A stretch of DNA of 64,000 nt from Erinaceus europaeus (lineage: Eukaryota; Chordata; Mammalia; Eulipotyphla; Erinaceidae). Below are positions 22,346-33,700 of the stretch, in pieces; position 1 is the first letter of the stretch, and every line of letters starts with the position of its first letter. The position numbers and the translations under genes were made by a program. Location: contig NC_080175.1 in the NCBI RefSeq assembly GCF_950295315.1, forward strand, positions 68,112,302-68,176,301, written 5' to 3'. The notes below the pieces were generated by a model. That model was given only the letters and a program-made list of their open reading frames with translations. It was not told the origin of the DNA and searched no databases.

Positions 22346-23104
22346 CTTATTTCACTTAACATGATTTCTTCAAGCTCTATCCAAGATGGGCTGGAAACAG
22401 TGAAATCACCATTTTTAATAGCTGAGTAGTATTCCATTGTGTATATAGACCACAACTTACTCAGCCACTCATCTGTTGTTGGATACCTGGGTTGTTTCTA
22501 GGTTTTGGCTATTACAAATTATGCTGCTATGAACATAGGTATACACAAATATTTTTGGGTGGGTGTATTGGGTTCCTTAGGATATATTCCCAGGAGAGGA
22601 ATTGCAGGATCATAGGGTAGGTCCATCTCTAGCCTTCTGAGAGTTCTCCAGACTGTTCTCCACAGAGGTTGGACCAAGTGACATTCCCAATAGCAGTGCA
22701 GGAGGGTTCCTTTGTCCCCACAACCTCTCCAGCATTTGTTGCTACTACTTTCTCTGATGTATGGCATGTAAGGATCTTCTCCTATTCTGTGTGTGTGTGT
22801 GTGTGGGGGGTCTCTTTGTTTGGGTATTGGTTTCTTCTGCTGAGTGGAAGCTTGTTAATTTGATGTAGTCCCATAGGTTTATGCTTGTCTTAGTCTTCTT
22901 TGTAATTGGATTCATTTCATTGAAGATGTCTTTAAAATTTATATGGAAAAGAGTTCTGCCAATATTTTCCTCTAAGCATCTGATAGTTTCTGGTCTAACA
23001 AACAGGCCCTTGAGCCACTTGGAATTTACTTTTGTGTTTGGTGATAGTGGTTCGGTTTCATTCTTTTGCATGTTACAACCCTTTTTTTTTCCAACACCAT
23101 TTTC

Positions 23105-23193
23105 TAAAAAAATTCTTTATTGGGGAATTAATGTTTTACATTCAACAGTAAATACAATAGTTTGTACATGCATAACATTTCCATCACCATTTG
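23105..23193 (-). mobile_element. Very short L1 3'-end insertion inside L1
   Basis: Only the last ~90 bases of an L1 3' UTR (TTTATTGGGGAATTAATG on plus). CACCATTT occurs on both sides, where intact L1 has it once. Confidence 0.75.
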
Positions 23194-23655
23194 TTGAAGA
23201 GACTCCCCTTCCCCCATTTAATAGTCTGTGCACCTTTGTCAAAGATTAGAGGTCCATAGTTGCAGGGTGAGCGTGTCTCATTCTTATGCACTCTGTCCCC
23301 ATGGTAACATTGTGCAAAATTCTAGGAGAATATTATGGTTAGGATCCTGACACTGATTGAGTTCAGATGAGAAGAGTCCTGTTATCACAAAAATCTCTTT
23401 TGCTTCTATTTTATAGTTCAATCCACTTACGTCCTAGATCCACACTCCTTAATGGCAAGCATTCACATATTACTCATCTTCATATCTGTCTTTTTTTAAG
23501 GTTGTGTACATGAATCATATTCCATGTAATGTCACATTTTTCTGAGGATACTCAGGTTGCTGTGTATAACCGTTTGTTCCTTTTTATTGCTGTGTAGTAT
23601 TCTTCATTATTGTAATTATAAATTTAAACACTTTGCCTATAAATTTAAACACTTT

Positions 23656-24052
23656 TGCCATGGCTGCTTGGCGTGGTTTAAAACAATCAAGGTTTATTAC
23701 ATGGCAGTACAGCAGTAGGGAATGACATATTTTAGCAACAGCAAGCTAGGCAATTATTGGCAGATATATAGGTTACTCTTTCGGGCCACAGAGGAGAGTC
23801 GGAGTTTACCAGTTAGCTCAGTTACATGAGTTCAGTTCCTAGGAGAAGCAGCCATGCAGGGCACTGTAAACAGACAGTAAAGTAGGGAGCTGGGAGAAAA
23901 AAAGGGGCCGGACTTCTGGCCTCTTGGAAGTTAAAATGACTTGGTTTATATAAGTCTGTCAGCCTGTTGTCAGTCATATGGTCATTGTGTCCAAATTCCT
24001 GTTGTGAGCCCATGTGCTGTATCAGAGCACCTCACGGCCTGGCTTCACAACA
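23656..24052 (-). repeat. Probable solo LTR
   Basis: On the minus strand it begins TGTTGTGAAGCC and ends GCCATGGCA, with AATAAA near 23692-23697. It interrupts the ancient L1. No clear target duplication was found; a 21-base tandem copy of ATAAATTTAAACACTTTGCC lies just left at 23624-23658. Confidence 0.55.
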
Positions 24053-24449
24053 GTTTAACTATTTTTTCCTTTGAAAGATAGCTAGATAACTACCAATTTT
24101 AGGCTGTTACAAAGGAAATTACAATGAACATTTGTATATTGGTTTTTGTGTGGCTGTAAGACTTGTTTCTGTAGGGTAAGTGCTTAGAGATGCTATTGCT
24201 GGGCCACATCATACTGCATAAATGAAAACTTTTTGTTTTTTAGTAATGGCAATATTTTTTCACAATTACTGTATCCCGTTCCGTCCCCATTAGTAATGCA
24301 TTAATGATCTAGTGTCTTTATATCTTCATCAACATTTAATGTTGCCCTTTTTGAATGTGTTAACCATTTTGATAGATATGTAGTGACTTTTCCCACAGTG
24401 GTCACAGTTTATCTCCAGTGGTTAATGATGGTGAACATCCCTTTAAAAA

Positions 24450-24660
24450 ATTATTTATTTTGGATAGAGACAGAGAAAAGTTGAGAGGGAAGGGGAAGAT
24501 AAGGAGAAAGAAAAAGAAACACCTGCAGCCCAGCTTCACCACTCATGAATCCCCCCACTTCCCTGCAAGTGGAGACTGAGGACTTGAACTAGTGTACTTG
24601 CACGTTGCTCTATATGTACTCTACCAGGTGAGCCACTGCCAAGCCCAGAGAACATCTTTT
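24450..24660 (-). repeat. SINE type B
   Basis: Plus strand shows TATTTTGGATAGAGACAGAG at the tail side and CTACCAGGTGAGCCACTGCC at the head. Confidence 0.75.
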
Positions 24661-24674
24661 AATGTGTTTACCTG

Positions 24675-24862
24675 TATTTTTTTTTAAATAAAGACAGAGA
24701 AATTGAAAGGGAAGGGGAGATAGAGAGGGAGAGATACTTACAGCACAGCTTCACCTTACTTATAGGGAAGCTTTCCCCTTGCAGATAGGGGCCGGGGGTT
24801 TGAACCTAGGCCTCGTGCATGGTAATGTGTGTGCTCTACTGGGTGTGTCACCACCTAGCTCC
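24675..24862 (-). repeat. SINE type B, second copy in tandem
   Basis: Same orientation as its neighbour but with different substitutions, so an independent insertion rather than a duplication. Confidence 0.75.
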
Positions 24863-24932
24863 CTGTCATTCTTTTTGGTAAAATGTCTTTTGCCAGCTTT
24901 CAGTTGAATTAACTGATGTGTTTACTGTTGAA

Positions 24933-25867
24933 AAAATGGCGACTAATCCCCAGCACTGCAAAAACGGTATCATCTGTTTTCCATCTACACCATGCCTCGG
25001 CCTCGAGTGAGCTTAATGTGCAGCTTGGCGATACGAGAATCCGGCATGAAGCCCAGCCAGTCTATCTTGGCGTTACTCTCGATCGCACTCTGTCATTTCA
25101 CGAACATCTCATAAAAACTGCAGCAAAGGTGGGCGCGAGGAATAACATCACTGCAAGACTGGCCAGCTCCTCATGGGGCGCTAGCGCTTCCACACTACGA
25201 TCATCATCTCTGGCATTATGCTATTCCACTGCAGAATACTGCGCCCCAGTATGGTTCCGTAGCCCCCATGTCCACTTGGTCGATTCCAAATTATATTCCT
25301 CCATGAGGATAATTTCTGGAACCATCCGTTCCACCCCGGTTCCATGGCTGCCAGTTCTTAGCAACATCGCCCCGCCAGATATTCGTCGGGATGCGGTAGC
25401 ATCTTAGTTCATTTCCCACGTCTACGCTCGACTGGACCTGCCAATATACGCGGATATCTTCGCCCACCCTGTCCAACGCTTGACGTCTCGTCACCCAATC
25501 TGGTCCCCTATGCCTACACTGAACTTCTCTGTTCCAGTCTCTTGGAAACAGAGTTGGCAGTCAGCTGAGGTAAAGAACAAACACCTCATCACAGACCCCT
25601 GCAAGCGTCAACCCGGCTTTGACCTAGCACGTTATGATTGGGCTCTCCTCAATCGCTATTCAACAGGTCATGGCTGGTGCGCCGCTATGTTCCATCGCTG
25701 GGGAGCCAGAGACGACCCGAATTGCCCCTGCAGCTACAGACAGACTATGACCCACATAGCCAACGATTGCCACCTCTCCAGATTCAAAGGAGGTCTCGAA
25801 ACTTTACATCAGGCTCAACCTGACGCTGTTGACTGGCTACGGAAGAAGGGCAAACACTAGAAGAAGA
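24933..25867 (+). mobile_element. Jockey-like non-LTR retrotransposon, 5'-truncated copy 1
   Basis: Flanked by ACTGTTGAA at 24924-24932 and 25868-25876, a 9-bp target duplication. It covers the thumb-side end of the reverse transcriptase (VYLGVTLDRTLSFHEHL) and the C-terminal region with a Cys/His motif (CPCSYRQTMTHIANDC), and ends in CTAGAAGAAGAA. The reading frame is the same throughout but is cut once by TAG at 25405-25407. No poly(A) tail. It resembles jockey-type proteins and not L1 ORF2p. Confidence 0.85.
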
Positions 25868-26299
25868 ACTGTTGAATTTTGAAAGTTCTTTACTGGATGG
25901 AAATATTTAAATATTCTTTGCTGGATATGTGATGCACAAATACTTTCTCTAGCTTGATTAGAATGCCTTTTCTTATGTTTTCAGTTTAGACTTTTTAACA
26001 TTTAACAGTTTTATGAACTCTTATTTATCAATTAGACTTTCATAGGTTGATGTTGACTCTAAAACCTTTTTGCTTAGACTAAGATCTCAAGGATTCTCTC
26101 CTCTGGGCTTTGACAGTTTCATAGTGTTACACATGAGTCAGTTTTTACGTAACATTTGACTTTGGCTATCACTCATCTACTGAATAGATTTACATTAAAA
26201 AAATCATTTGGAGATAACCTACTTCTGGATTTTCGACTTTATTTAATTGACTTATGTATCTATCACTCGGTAATATTACAAAGTCTGGATTACTGTTGC

Positions 26300-26690
26300 T
26301 ATATAAAAGTCTCTTTTCAGCCACCAGGTTCCAGATGCTAGCATGATGTCAACCAGACTTCCCTGGACAGACGACCCCACCAATGTCTCCTGGAGCTCCG
26401 ATTCCCCAGAACCCCGACCCACTAGGGAAAGAGAGAGGCAGGCTGGGAGTATGGCTCAACTTGTCAATGCCCATGTTCAGAGGGGAAGCAATTACAGAAA
26501 CCAGACCTTCCACCTTCTGCACCCCACAATGACCTTGGGTCTATACTCCCAGAGGTTTAAAGAATAGGAAAGCTATCAGGGGAGGGGATGGGATATGGAG
26601 ATCTGGTGATGGGAATTGTGTGGAGTTTTACCCCTCTTATCCTATGGTTTTGTCAATGTTTCCTTTTTATAAATTAAAAAAAAAAAAGTC
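26300..26690 (+). repeat. L1 3'-UTR fragment (older subfamily)
   Basis: Matches 62370-62733 and ends in an A-run, into which the next L1 inserted. Confidence 0.8.
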
Positions 26691-26694
26691 TTCT

Positions 26695-27715
26695 TCACAG
26701 CAAAGGAAACCACTACCCAAACCAAGAGACCCCTCACAGAATGGGAGAAGATCTTTACATGCCATACATCAGACAAGAGTTTAATAACCAACATATATAA
26801 AGAGCTTGCCAAACTCAACAACAAAAAAATAAATAACCCCATCCAAAAATGGGGGGAGGACATAGACATAATATTCACCACAGAAGAGATCCAAGAGGCC
26901 AAGAAACACATGAAAAAATGCTCCAAGTCTCTGATTGTCAGAGAAATGCAAATAAAGACAACAACAAGATACCACTTCACTCCTATGAGAATGTCATACA
27001 TCAGAAAAGATAACAGCAGAAAATGCTGGAGAGGTTGTGGGGTCAAAGGAACCCTCCTGCACTGCTGGTGGGAATGTCAATTGGTCCAACCTCTGTGGAG
27101 AACAGTCTGGAGAACTCTCAGAAGACTAGAAATGGACCTACTCCATTATCCTGCAATTCCTCTCCTGGGGATATATCCTAAGGAACCCAACACACCCACC
27201 CAAAAAGATCTGTGTATACCTATGTTCACAGCAGCACAATTTGTAATAGCCAAAACCTGGAAGCAACCCAGGCGTCCAACAACAGATGAGTGGCTGAGCA
27301 AGTTGTGGTCTATATACACAATGGAATACTACTCAGCTATAAAAATGGTGACTTCACCATTTTCAGCCGATCTTGGATGGACCTTGAAAAATTCATGTTA
27401 AGTGAAATAAGTCAGAAATGGAAGGATGAATATGGGATGATCTCACTCTCAGGCAGAAGTTGAAAAACAAGATCAGAAAAAAAAACAAAAACAAGTAGAA
27501 CCTGAAATGGAATTGCTGTATAGCACCAAAGTAAAAGACTCTGGGGTGGGGGTGGGTGGGTGTGGAGAATACAGGTCCAAGAAGGATGACAGAGGACCTA
27601 GTGGGGGTTGTACTGTTATATGGGAAACTGGGGAATGTTATGCATGTACAAACTATTGTATTTACTGTTGAATGTAAAACATTAATTACCCAATAAAGAA
27701 ATTTAAACAAAAAAG
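26695..27715 (+). mobile_element. 5'-truncated L1 (ORF2 C-terminus and 3' UTR)
   Basis: Encodes the ORF2p C-terminus with [18 protein letters not shown], broken by a frameshift near 27346 at [11 protein letters not shown]. It ends with CCCAATAAAGAAATTTAAAC. The duplication AAAAAAGTCTT is present at about 26681-26691 and 27709-27719. Confidence 0.85.
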
Positions 27716-27944
27716 TCTTTAGGAAGAACCTTCCTGTTTTATTTTTTTCTTAAAGTGTGCTGGCTCTTTTGTTTACTTTGCATTTCTACATAATTTTGAG
27801 ACTAGTTTTTATTTATAAAACCTTTCAAATTATGAACACAAATAAAATCTTATGAAATTGCACTGATTTTGGTTTGAATTGTCCAATCTGGTCTTAGCCC
27901 GGGAATGGCAAAGCACCAGCCTCATACACCCTCATGAAAGAACA

Positions 27945-28070
27945 CACACCAGCTGGTCAGTGGTGTACCTGGCTGAGTACGCATGTTACTATGCACACGG
28001 TCCTGGGTTCACATGGTCTCCCCAGCCTTCTCTGCCATGGACTTTGGGTAACAGAAATATTGTAGCTAAT
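27945..28070 (+). repeat. SINE type B, partial
   Basis: The head GTCAGTGGTGTACCTGGCTG and TCCTGGGTTCACATGG are visible. The 3' part is lost. Confidence 0.5.
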
Positions 28071-28079
28071 AATTAGGAA

Positions 28080-28774
28080 TTGAGCCACTGACTCAAATCT
28101 GATTTGAAATCAAACCCAGTTGACTTAAAAAAAATCAAACTCTATTATTGGAAACTTAGGCTTGCTTTCTTGTTAGTTCTTCCATTGATGTTCTCTCTCT
28201 CTAACTCTATTTATCTCTCCCTCCTCCCCTCCCTCTATCTCCTCTCTCTCTTACATGCATTGTCTTTCAGAGAAGAAATACGACATCTCTCTCACAGAGT
28301 TGCTACAGTCATCAACTATGGGAACGTGCTTGGTGCACACTAAGACAGCCACGGCGACTAGGCCTAACACTTGTCATTATTACATTATTAACTTCATTAT
28401 TTATCTGTAATAAGTTTTACTATGACTTTCATTGTGATATTCAAAAGCAAGGTTCAAGCAGCTCAATAATTTGCTGGGTGACACAGAATTTTATTAGACA
28501 CAGGAGCACAATGACTCATTAGCTCTGTTTGTTCCAGATCAGCTCCTGGCTAGAAATGGCAGAGCCCTTGGCTACATGCTCCCTTAAGGAAGGCCATGCG
28601 AGGATTTGAAATGCCTCTGCTGCAGAAGCCTACAGAATCATCAACATTTAAAAAATATCAATACTTTCAGCCAACCGAGTCTAAGAGAGGCATTCCTAGT
28701 CTTGGAGGCAAGGCTAAGTACAGGTGGGAAGTAAGAAACCAGCAACTGCAGCTGGTGCATGTGTTTGACAAATC

Positions 28775-28828
<54 letters not shown>

Positions 28829-29720
28829 CTGCTCTGAAGTCAGAGGAGAAAGATGTTGCTTGGTGTAAATCAGAAATGCAAGTAATCACACAGACCTGTA
28901 GCATTTCACCATATTGGGCAGGGTAGACACAGCCAAGGCTCCCTCAGCTGTCTCACTTTCCGAAACTGGACATGGCTCAGCTGTGTGCAACTCTGGAGAA
29001 TTAATCCTTCTGCAGCTTCTATCACTTTAGGATTCAGGTTCAGTCAGGAAGGAGGGCCTGCCTGCTGGGCCTCTGGAGTGAGGGGTATCTCCCACTAAGG
29101 CTGCAGCCAGGAGGTACACTGGCACAGTTAGCCCTGGCACCCAGCCTCTTCAGCACCCTGGACTTTGCCTCGCTTGTCCCCTCTGCCTCTCCTACTCCCT
29201 TCCCCCAGGGTGATCAGCAGCAAGAGCGCTCAAGTTTCTCTGCACTGTCTGTATGATGCCACAGACAGAACTGTTCAGCAGTGACCGGAGTGTACACTGT
29301 AAAGGGATCTGGGGATATGTTAATGAGGAAGTCCACAACCAGCAGCAGAGGAGATGCACAATCAAACTGCTGTAAATCTGTGGAGACTCCTTCAAGTACA
29401 AGACAGAGGAAAAGCCTGATTGCTGGGGGGAAAGGCTTTGCAGCTGAGTGGCACAGCTGCTGAATCTTTGAAGAGATGCTGGGGGATATAGCCTCCTGTC
29501 TCAACACACACTAGCCAGCTCAGGGGACTGGCCAATGGATGAATGATGATGCCACAAAGGTAATCTCTCTTGGAAGGGCTTCTGGAAGGGCCCAGGTTTG
29601 AATGCTTTTGTGGGAAGGAAATAAAAGGCTCTGATTTGCTTTTTTCTTGTTTTCCCTCAGCCATGGCTCCTGGCTCATCTCCCAGATCTGTGCTTCCCCA
29701 GGTCATTTCACCTACAAAGG
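28080..29720. other. Intronic DNA with (AC)n at 28778-28827
   Basis: A pure 25-unit AC run and otherwise no supported gene. An open minus-strand stretch at about 29280-29460 is noted under the rejected items. Confidence 0.5.
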
Positions 29721-29727
29721 TAAAGTG

Positions 29728-30080
29728 TAAAGCCTTGGACTTCATGAGTAGTGGAGTAGAGCTGCAGGTGTCTCTCTTTCTCCTTCTCTCTCTTTTTAAA
29801 ATATTTTTATTTTATAAGTTTATTTATTATTGGATAGAGACAGAGAGAAATTAAGAGAAGAGTGGGAGTTAGAGAGGGAGAAAGACAGAGAGAAACCTGC
29901 AGTTCTACTTCACCACTTGTGAGGTTCCCCCCCCTGCAGGTGGGACCAGGGACTTGAACCTGGGTTCTTGTGCACTATAGTGTGTGCACTTACCAACTGT
30001 GCCACTGGCTGGCCCCCTTCTCTCCCTCTATCTCCCCCTTCCCTCTCAATTTCTCTGTCTCTGTCAATGAGAGAGAGAGA
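29728..30080. repeat. SINE type B (+) split by a SINE type B (-)
   Basis: The plus-strand SINE runs 29728-29797 and resumes at 30017-30080. A complete minus-strand copy occupies 29798-30016. A nested insertion is the simplest reading. Confidence 0.7.
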
Positions 30081-30084
30081 AAGG

Positions 30085-30205
30085 GAGAAAGAGAGAGATA
30101 TCAGAGCACTGAAGAGCTCTGGAATTTGAGGTGCTGGGGATCAAACCTGAGTCCTCACACATGAAAAGTCCTATGTCCTATTTGTTGAACTATCTCACGT
30201 ACTCA
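30085..30205 (-). repeat. SINE type E
   Basis: Plus strand shows CAGAGCACTGAAGAGCTCTGG and a head ending AACTATCTCACGTAC. Confidence 0.55.
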
Positions 30206-30209
30206 AGAG

Positions 30210-30890
30210 AATACTTTATATGACACCAGATTCAATTCTTATCTTTTCAGTATGGTGTTTATAGAGTCTGGAAATGAAGGACAAATAATGTCTTTTTCTG
30301 AGTTAAATAGACTCAACAGTGATGCCCAAGCCTTTCTCTTAATTCTTTGGTGAGAAGAACATTAGGAACATTCAAACTTGAAACAGTTGGCACATTTATA
30401 AGAATTACAACTTTTACTAAAGACTCTATTTATCTCCAAGCATTGTTCAGAAAGGTTCACTGGGCCTTAGATTTATTTATTACTTATTTTTCTTTGTCAT
30501 TAAAAGAAAAAGATTCTGTTTCTTTCTTCTGGCATCCTTATAATGAGAATACAATTTCTCTTGATATTGTTCTACAACTTTCATTATTTTCAAAGTTTCT
30601 CTTCCTTTTCTATTAGTTTTCTTTACAATTTTTTTATGATGTTCTCTAAGTCATTTTCAAGTTCACTGGTTTGATCTTTGGCTTTTGTCCTCCTACTAAT
30701 TGTTCCCTCTATGGTATATTTTTGGTTTAGCTATTGTGTTCTTTAGCTCTACAGCTTCTGTTAGGATTCTTTTCATTTGATTTTGTTGAAGTTTTCTTGC
30801 ATTGAAATCCTCATTTAAGGGAACATTCTTAGGACCTTTGCTTTGAAGCCTTCTAGAGGACACAACTTTGTTAGATTAGGGTTTGCAGGC
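30210..30890. other. A/T-rich DNA, possibly very old L1
   Basis: Phrases such as TTCTTTAGCTCTACAGCTTCTG recall old L1 5' parts on the minus strand. Too diverged to be sure. Confidence 0.3.
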
Positions 30891-30894
30891 CTGA

Positions 30895-32285
30895 GAGAAA
30901 GCCCATCAGGGAGATCTACCAGCGAATAAGCCCTGGCCCTCTCAACTTACATTGAAAATGGATTCCAGAAGAATTTAAAGACGGGTGCTGTCTTTGTTGA
31001 TCTCACAGCAGCCTATGACATGGTCTGGCACCGTGGTCTCCTAGTCAAGATCTCAAGATGCCTGCCTCCATGGGTGGCCAACACTATATCGTTTCTTCTC
31101 CAAAACAGAAGATTCCGGGTGCATCTGGGTGACAAGTCTAGCAGATGGAGACCTGTCTCAAGTGGCCTCCCCCAGGGCTCTGTTCTGGCTCCTACGCTAT
31201 TTAATATTTACATCAATGACCTCCCAGAAACTTCTTCAAGGAAGTTCATCTACGCCGATGATATCTGCTGTGCAACTCAGACATCAAAGTTCGACATCCT
31301 TGAGGAAACACTCACGAAAGACATGTCTCTGATATCTGATTACTGTAAAAAATGGCGACTAATCCCTAGCACTGCAAAAATGATATCATCTGTTTTCCAC
31401 CTACACCATGCCTTGGCCTCACGTGAGCTTAATGTGCAGCTTGGCGGTACGAGAATCCGGCATGAAGCCCAGCCAGTTTATCTTGGCGTTACCCTCGATC
31501 GCACCCTGTCATTTCACGAACATCTCATAAAAACTGCAGCAAAGGTGGGCGCGAGGAATAACATCACTGCAAGACTGGCCAGCTCCTCATGGGGCGCGAG
31601 CGCTTCCACACTACAATCATCATCTCTGGCATTATGCTATTCCACTGCAGGATACTGTGCCCCAGTATGGTTCCGTAGCCCCCATGTCCACTTGGTCGAT
31701 TCCAAATTATATTCCTCCATGAGGATAATTTCTGGAACCATCCGTTCCACCCCGGTCCCATGGCTGCCAGTTCTTAGCAACATCGCCCCGCCAGATATTT
31801 GTCGGGATGCGGCAGCATCTTAGTTCATTTCCCACGTCTATGATCGACCGGACCTGCCAATATACGCGGATATCTTCGCCCACCCTGTCCAATGCTTGAC
31901 ATCTCGTCACCCAATCTGGTCCCCTATGCCTACACTGAACTTCTCTGTTCCAGTCTCTTGGAAATAGAGTTGGCAGTCAGCTGAGGTAAAGAACAAACAC
32001 CTCATCACAGACCCCTGCAAGCGTCAACCCGGCTTTGACCTAGCACGTTATGATTGGGCCCTCCTCAATCGCTATCGAACAGGCCATGGCCGGTGCGCCG
32101 CTATGTTCCATCGCTGGGGAGCCAGAGATGACCCGAATTGCCCCTGCAGCTACAGACAGACTATGACCCACATAGCCAACGATTGCCACCTCTCCAGATT
32201 CAAAGGAGGTCTCGAAACTTTACATCAGGCTCAACCTGACGCTGTTGACTGGCTACGGAAGAAGGGCAAACGCTAGAAGAAGAAG
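30895..32285 (+). mobile_element. Jockey-like non-LTR retrotransposon, copy 2 (longest)
   Basis: Includes reverse transcriptase motifs AVFVDLTAAYDMVWHRGLL (motif A), GLPQGSVLAPTLFNIYINDLP (B) shortened here to its core SGLPQGSVLAP, and the catalytic FIYADD (near 31248-31262). VYLGVTLDRTL and the C-terminal CPC...HIANDC motif follow. The frame from 31020 runs 267 codons to a TAG at 31821-31823, the same site as in copy 1. A second stop (TAG in WK*SW, near 31965) is private to this copy. It ends CTAGAAGAAGAA at about 32285. The 5' boundary is uncertain and no target duplication was found. The endonuclease domain is missing. Confidence 0.85.
31020..31823 (+). pseudogene. Reverse transcriptase fragment of the jockey-like element
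   Basis: 267 codons from the catalytic core of a reverse transcriptase. YADD replaces the FADD of L1, and the DLTAAYDMVWH motif contrasts with [11 protein letters not shown] of L1, showing a different lineage. The N-terminal endonuclease and first RT blocks are absent. The frame upstream of 31020 is open back to about 30925 (ALALSTYIENGFQKNLK). The enzyme would copy the element's RNA into nicked DNA; this copy cannot act alone because it is truncated. Confidence 0.85.
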
Positions 32286-32499
32286 GTTGGGTGTCGGCCT
32301 TGCTCTTGGTGCTACAGCCTGTGCCAGGCTCTTGTAACTGTCAACTCCCAGATGCTTCCTGGGCCTGTACAGCACAGGTTCCTGGCCTGGGTCCTCATGG
32401 AGCAACAAACATGATGAGAAGACAGAGCAAACCACCTGCACTGACAAGTCAAGATAATAACCTCAAGACAATAATCTCCCCCTCCTTTTTTCATTTTTA

Positions 32500-32700
32500 A
32501 AATTAATATTTTTTATTTAATAGGAGAGAAATTGAGAGAGGAGGGGAAATACTGAGGGAGAGAGAAGGACATATACCTGCAGCCTTGTTTCATCATTTAT
32601 GTAGCTTCCCCCCTGCAGGTGGGGACTGGGGGGCTTGAACCTGGGTCCTTGTGCATGATAAAGTGTGCATTCAACCCAGTGTGCCATAGCACAAACCCCT
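32500..32700 (-). repeat. SINE type B
   Basis: Complete-looking, with GCAGGTGGGGACTGGGGGGC on plus. Confidence 0.75.
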
Positions 32701-32774
32701 ACCTCCATTACTTTATAAAATTTTGCAGCTGGGTACTTGTGCATGCATGATTTCACTATGTCAGATCACTATTT

Positions 32775-32788
32775 TCATTCAGATAGAC

Positions 32789-32826
<38 letters not shown>

Positions 32827-32950
32827 AGGAGAGATACGACAGCATCAGAGTTTTGTCGTGTGCTTTGGCACTTGTTATGCTGCATTGGGGTTCAAACTTT
32901 GGGGGCTTACATCGCAAGACACAGGATCAGCATGTTGAAGTGCTCCCTAG
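32775..32950 (-). repeat. SINE type E with (GA)n
   Basis: Follows a GA run at about 32790-32823. Body and head are diverged. Confidence 0.5.
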
Positions 32951-33349
32951 GGTATGGTTCTAGCCATCAGTTCAGGTGATTTCCTCTGTCTTCTCATTCT
33001 GACTGTTGCTTCATGAGGACCTGGGTCAGGGGTCTGTGCTATGCCCACCTGCCAAACATCCAGGGGTTCACAGTCACAAGTGCCTGGCAGAGACTGGAGC
33101 ACCAAGATCAAGTCACCCCTGCAGGTTTCTTGAGTTGATTACTAGGAAGGAAATACCTTCTATAAGCCAAACCAACATCAGAGCAAGTTCTTAACGTTCT
33201 GTAAGGGATTCATTTTATTTCTGGTGAATTGAGAAATGACACACCTGTCTCATTCTTTTAAATTCTTTAGAGAAATCTCAGTGCAGATGAGACGGTCAGT
33301 ACTCAGGAATCACACATCATCCTGATGGGCTTTTTATTTTATATTATTT

Positions 33350-33700
33350 TTTTAATCCTCCAGGGTTATTGCAGGGGCTCGGTACCTGCACCATGAATCT
33401 ACTGCTCCTGGAGGCTATTTTTTCCCCCTTTTATTACCCTTTTTTTTTTTTTAAATCGTTGTGGTTATTATTGTTGTTATTGATGTCATTGTTGTTGGAT
33501 AGGACAGAGAGAAATGGAGAGAAGAGGGGAAGACAGAGAAGGGGTGAGAAAGATAGACACCTGCAGACCTGCTTCACCGCTGGTGAGGCAACTCCCCTGC
33601 AGGTGGGGAGCCGGGGGCTCGAACCTGGATTCTTACGCAGGTCCTTGTGCTTCGCACCATGTGCGCTTAACCCGCTGCCCAACTCCCCCCACCCCATGGG
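33350..33700 (-). repeat. Composite SINE
   Basis: A type A unit preceded on plus by TCCAGGGTTATTGCAGGGGC...CTGCTCCTGGAGGC, a block found at the same place in other long copies here (47447, 49870, 50490). A dimeric family is likely. Confidence 0.75.

Larger units (their letters stand above)
21905..23250 (-). mobile_element. L1 fragment, carrying two later insertions
   Basis: Minus-strand 3' UTR and ORF2 C-terminus (CWRGCGDKGTLLHCYWEC near 22710) with frame breaks. It was interrupted by a jockey-like tail at about 22215-22345 and by a short L1 end at about 23105-23193. Confidence 0.85.
23480..26290 (-). mobile_element. Ancient L1, interrupted by four younger insertions
   Basis: Diverged minus-strand L1 ORF2/3' end: TTTTTATTGCTGTGTAGTATTC, then GCTATTGCTGGGCCACATCA, resuming at 24862-24923 and 25877-26290, and probably 27720-27880. 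The interruptions are an LTR-like element, two SINEs and a jockey-like element. Confidence 0.6.

Noticed and set aside
28778..28827. AC repeat considered as a CRISPR-like or array structure
   Set aside because: A plain dinucleotide microsatellite without spacers; CRISPR is not expected in a mammal.
29214..29507. Open minus-strand frame (STDLQQFDCASPLLLVVDFL)
   Set aside because: No domain, no convincing splice sites and no phase link to the other exons.
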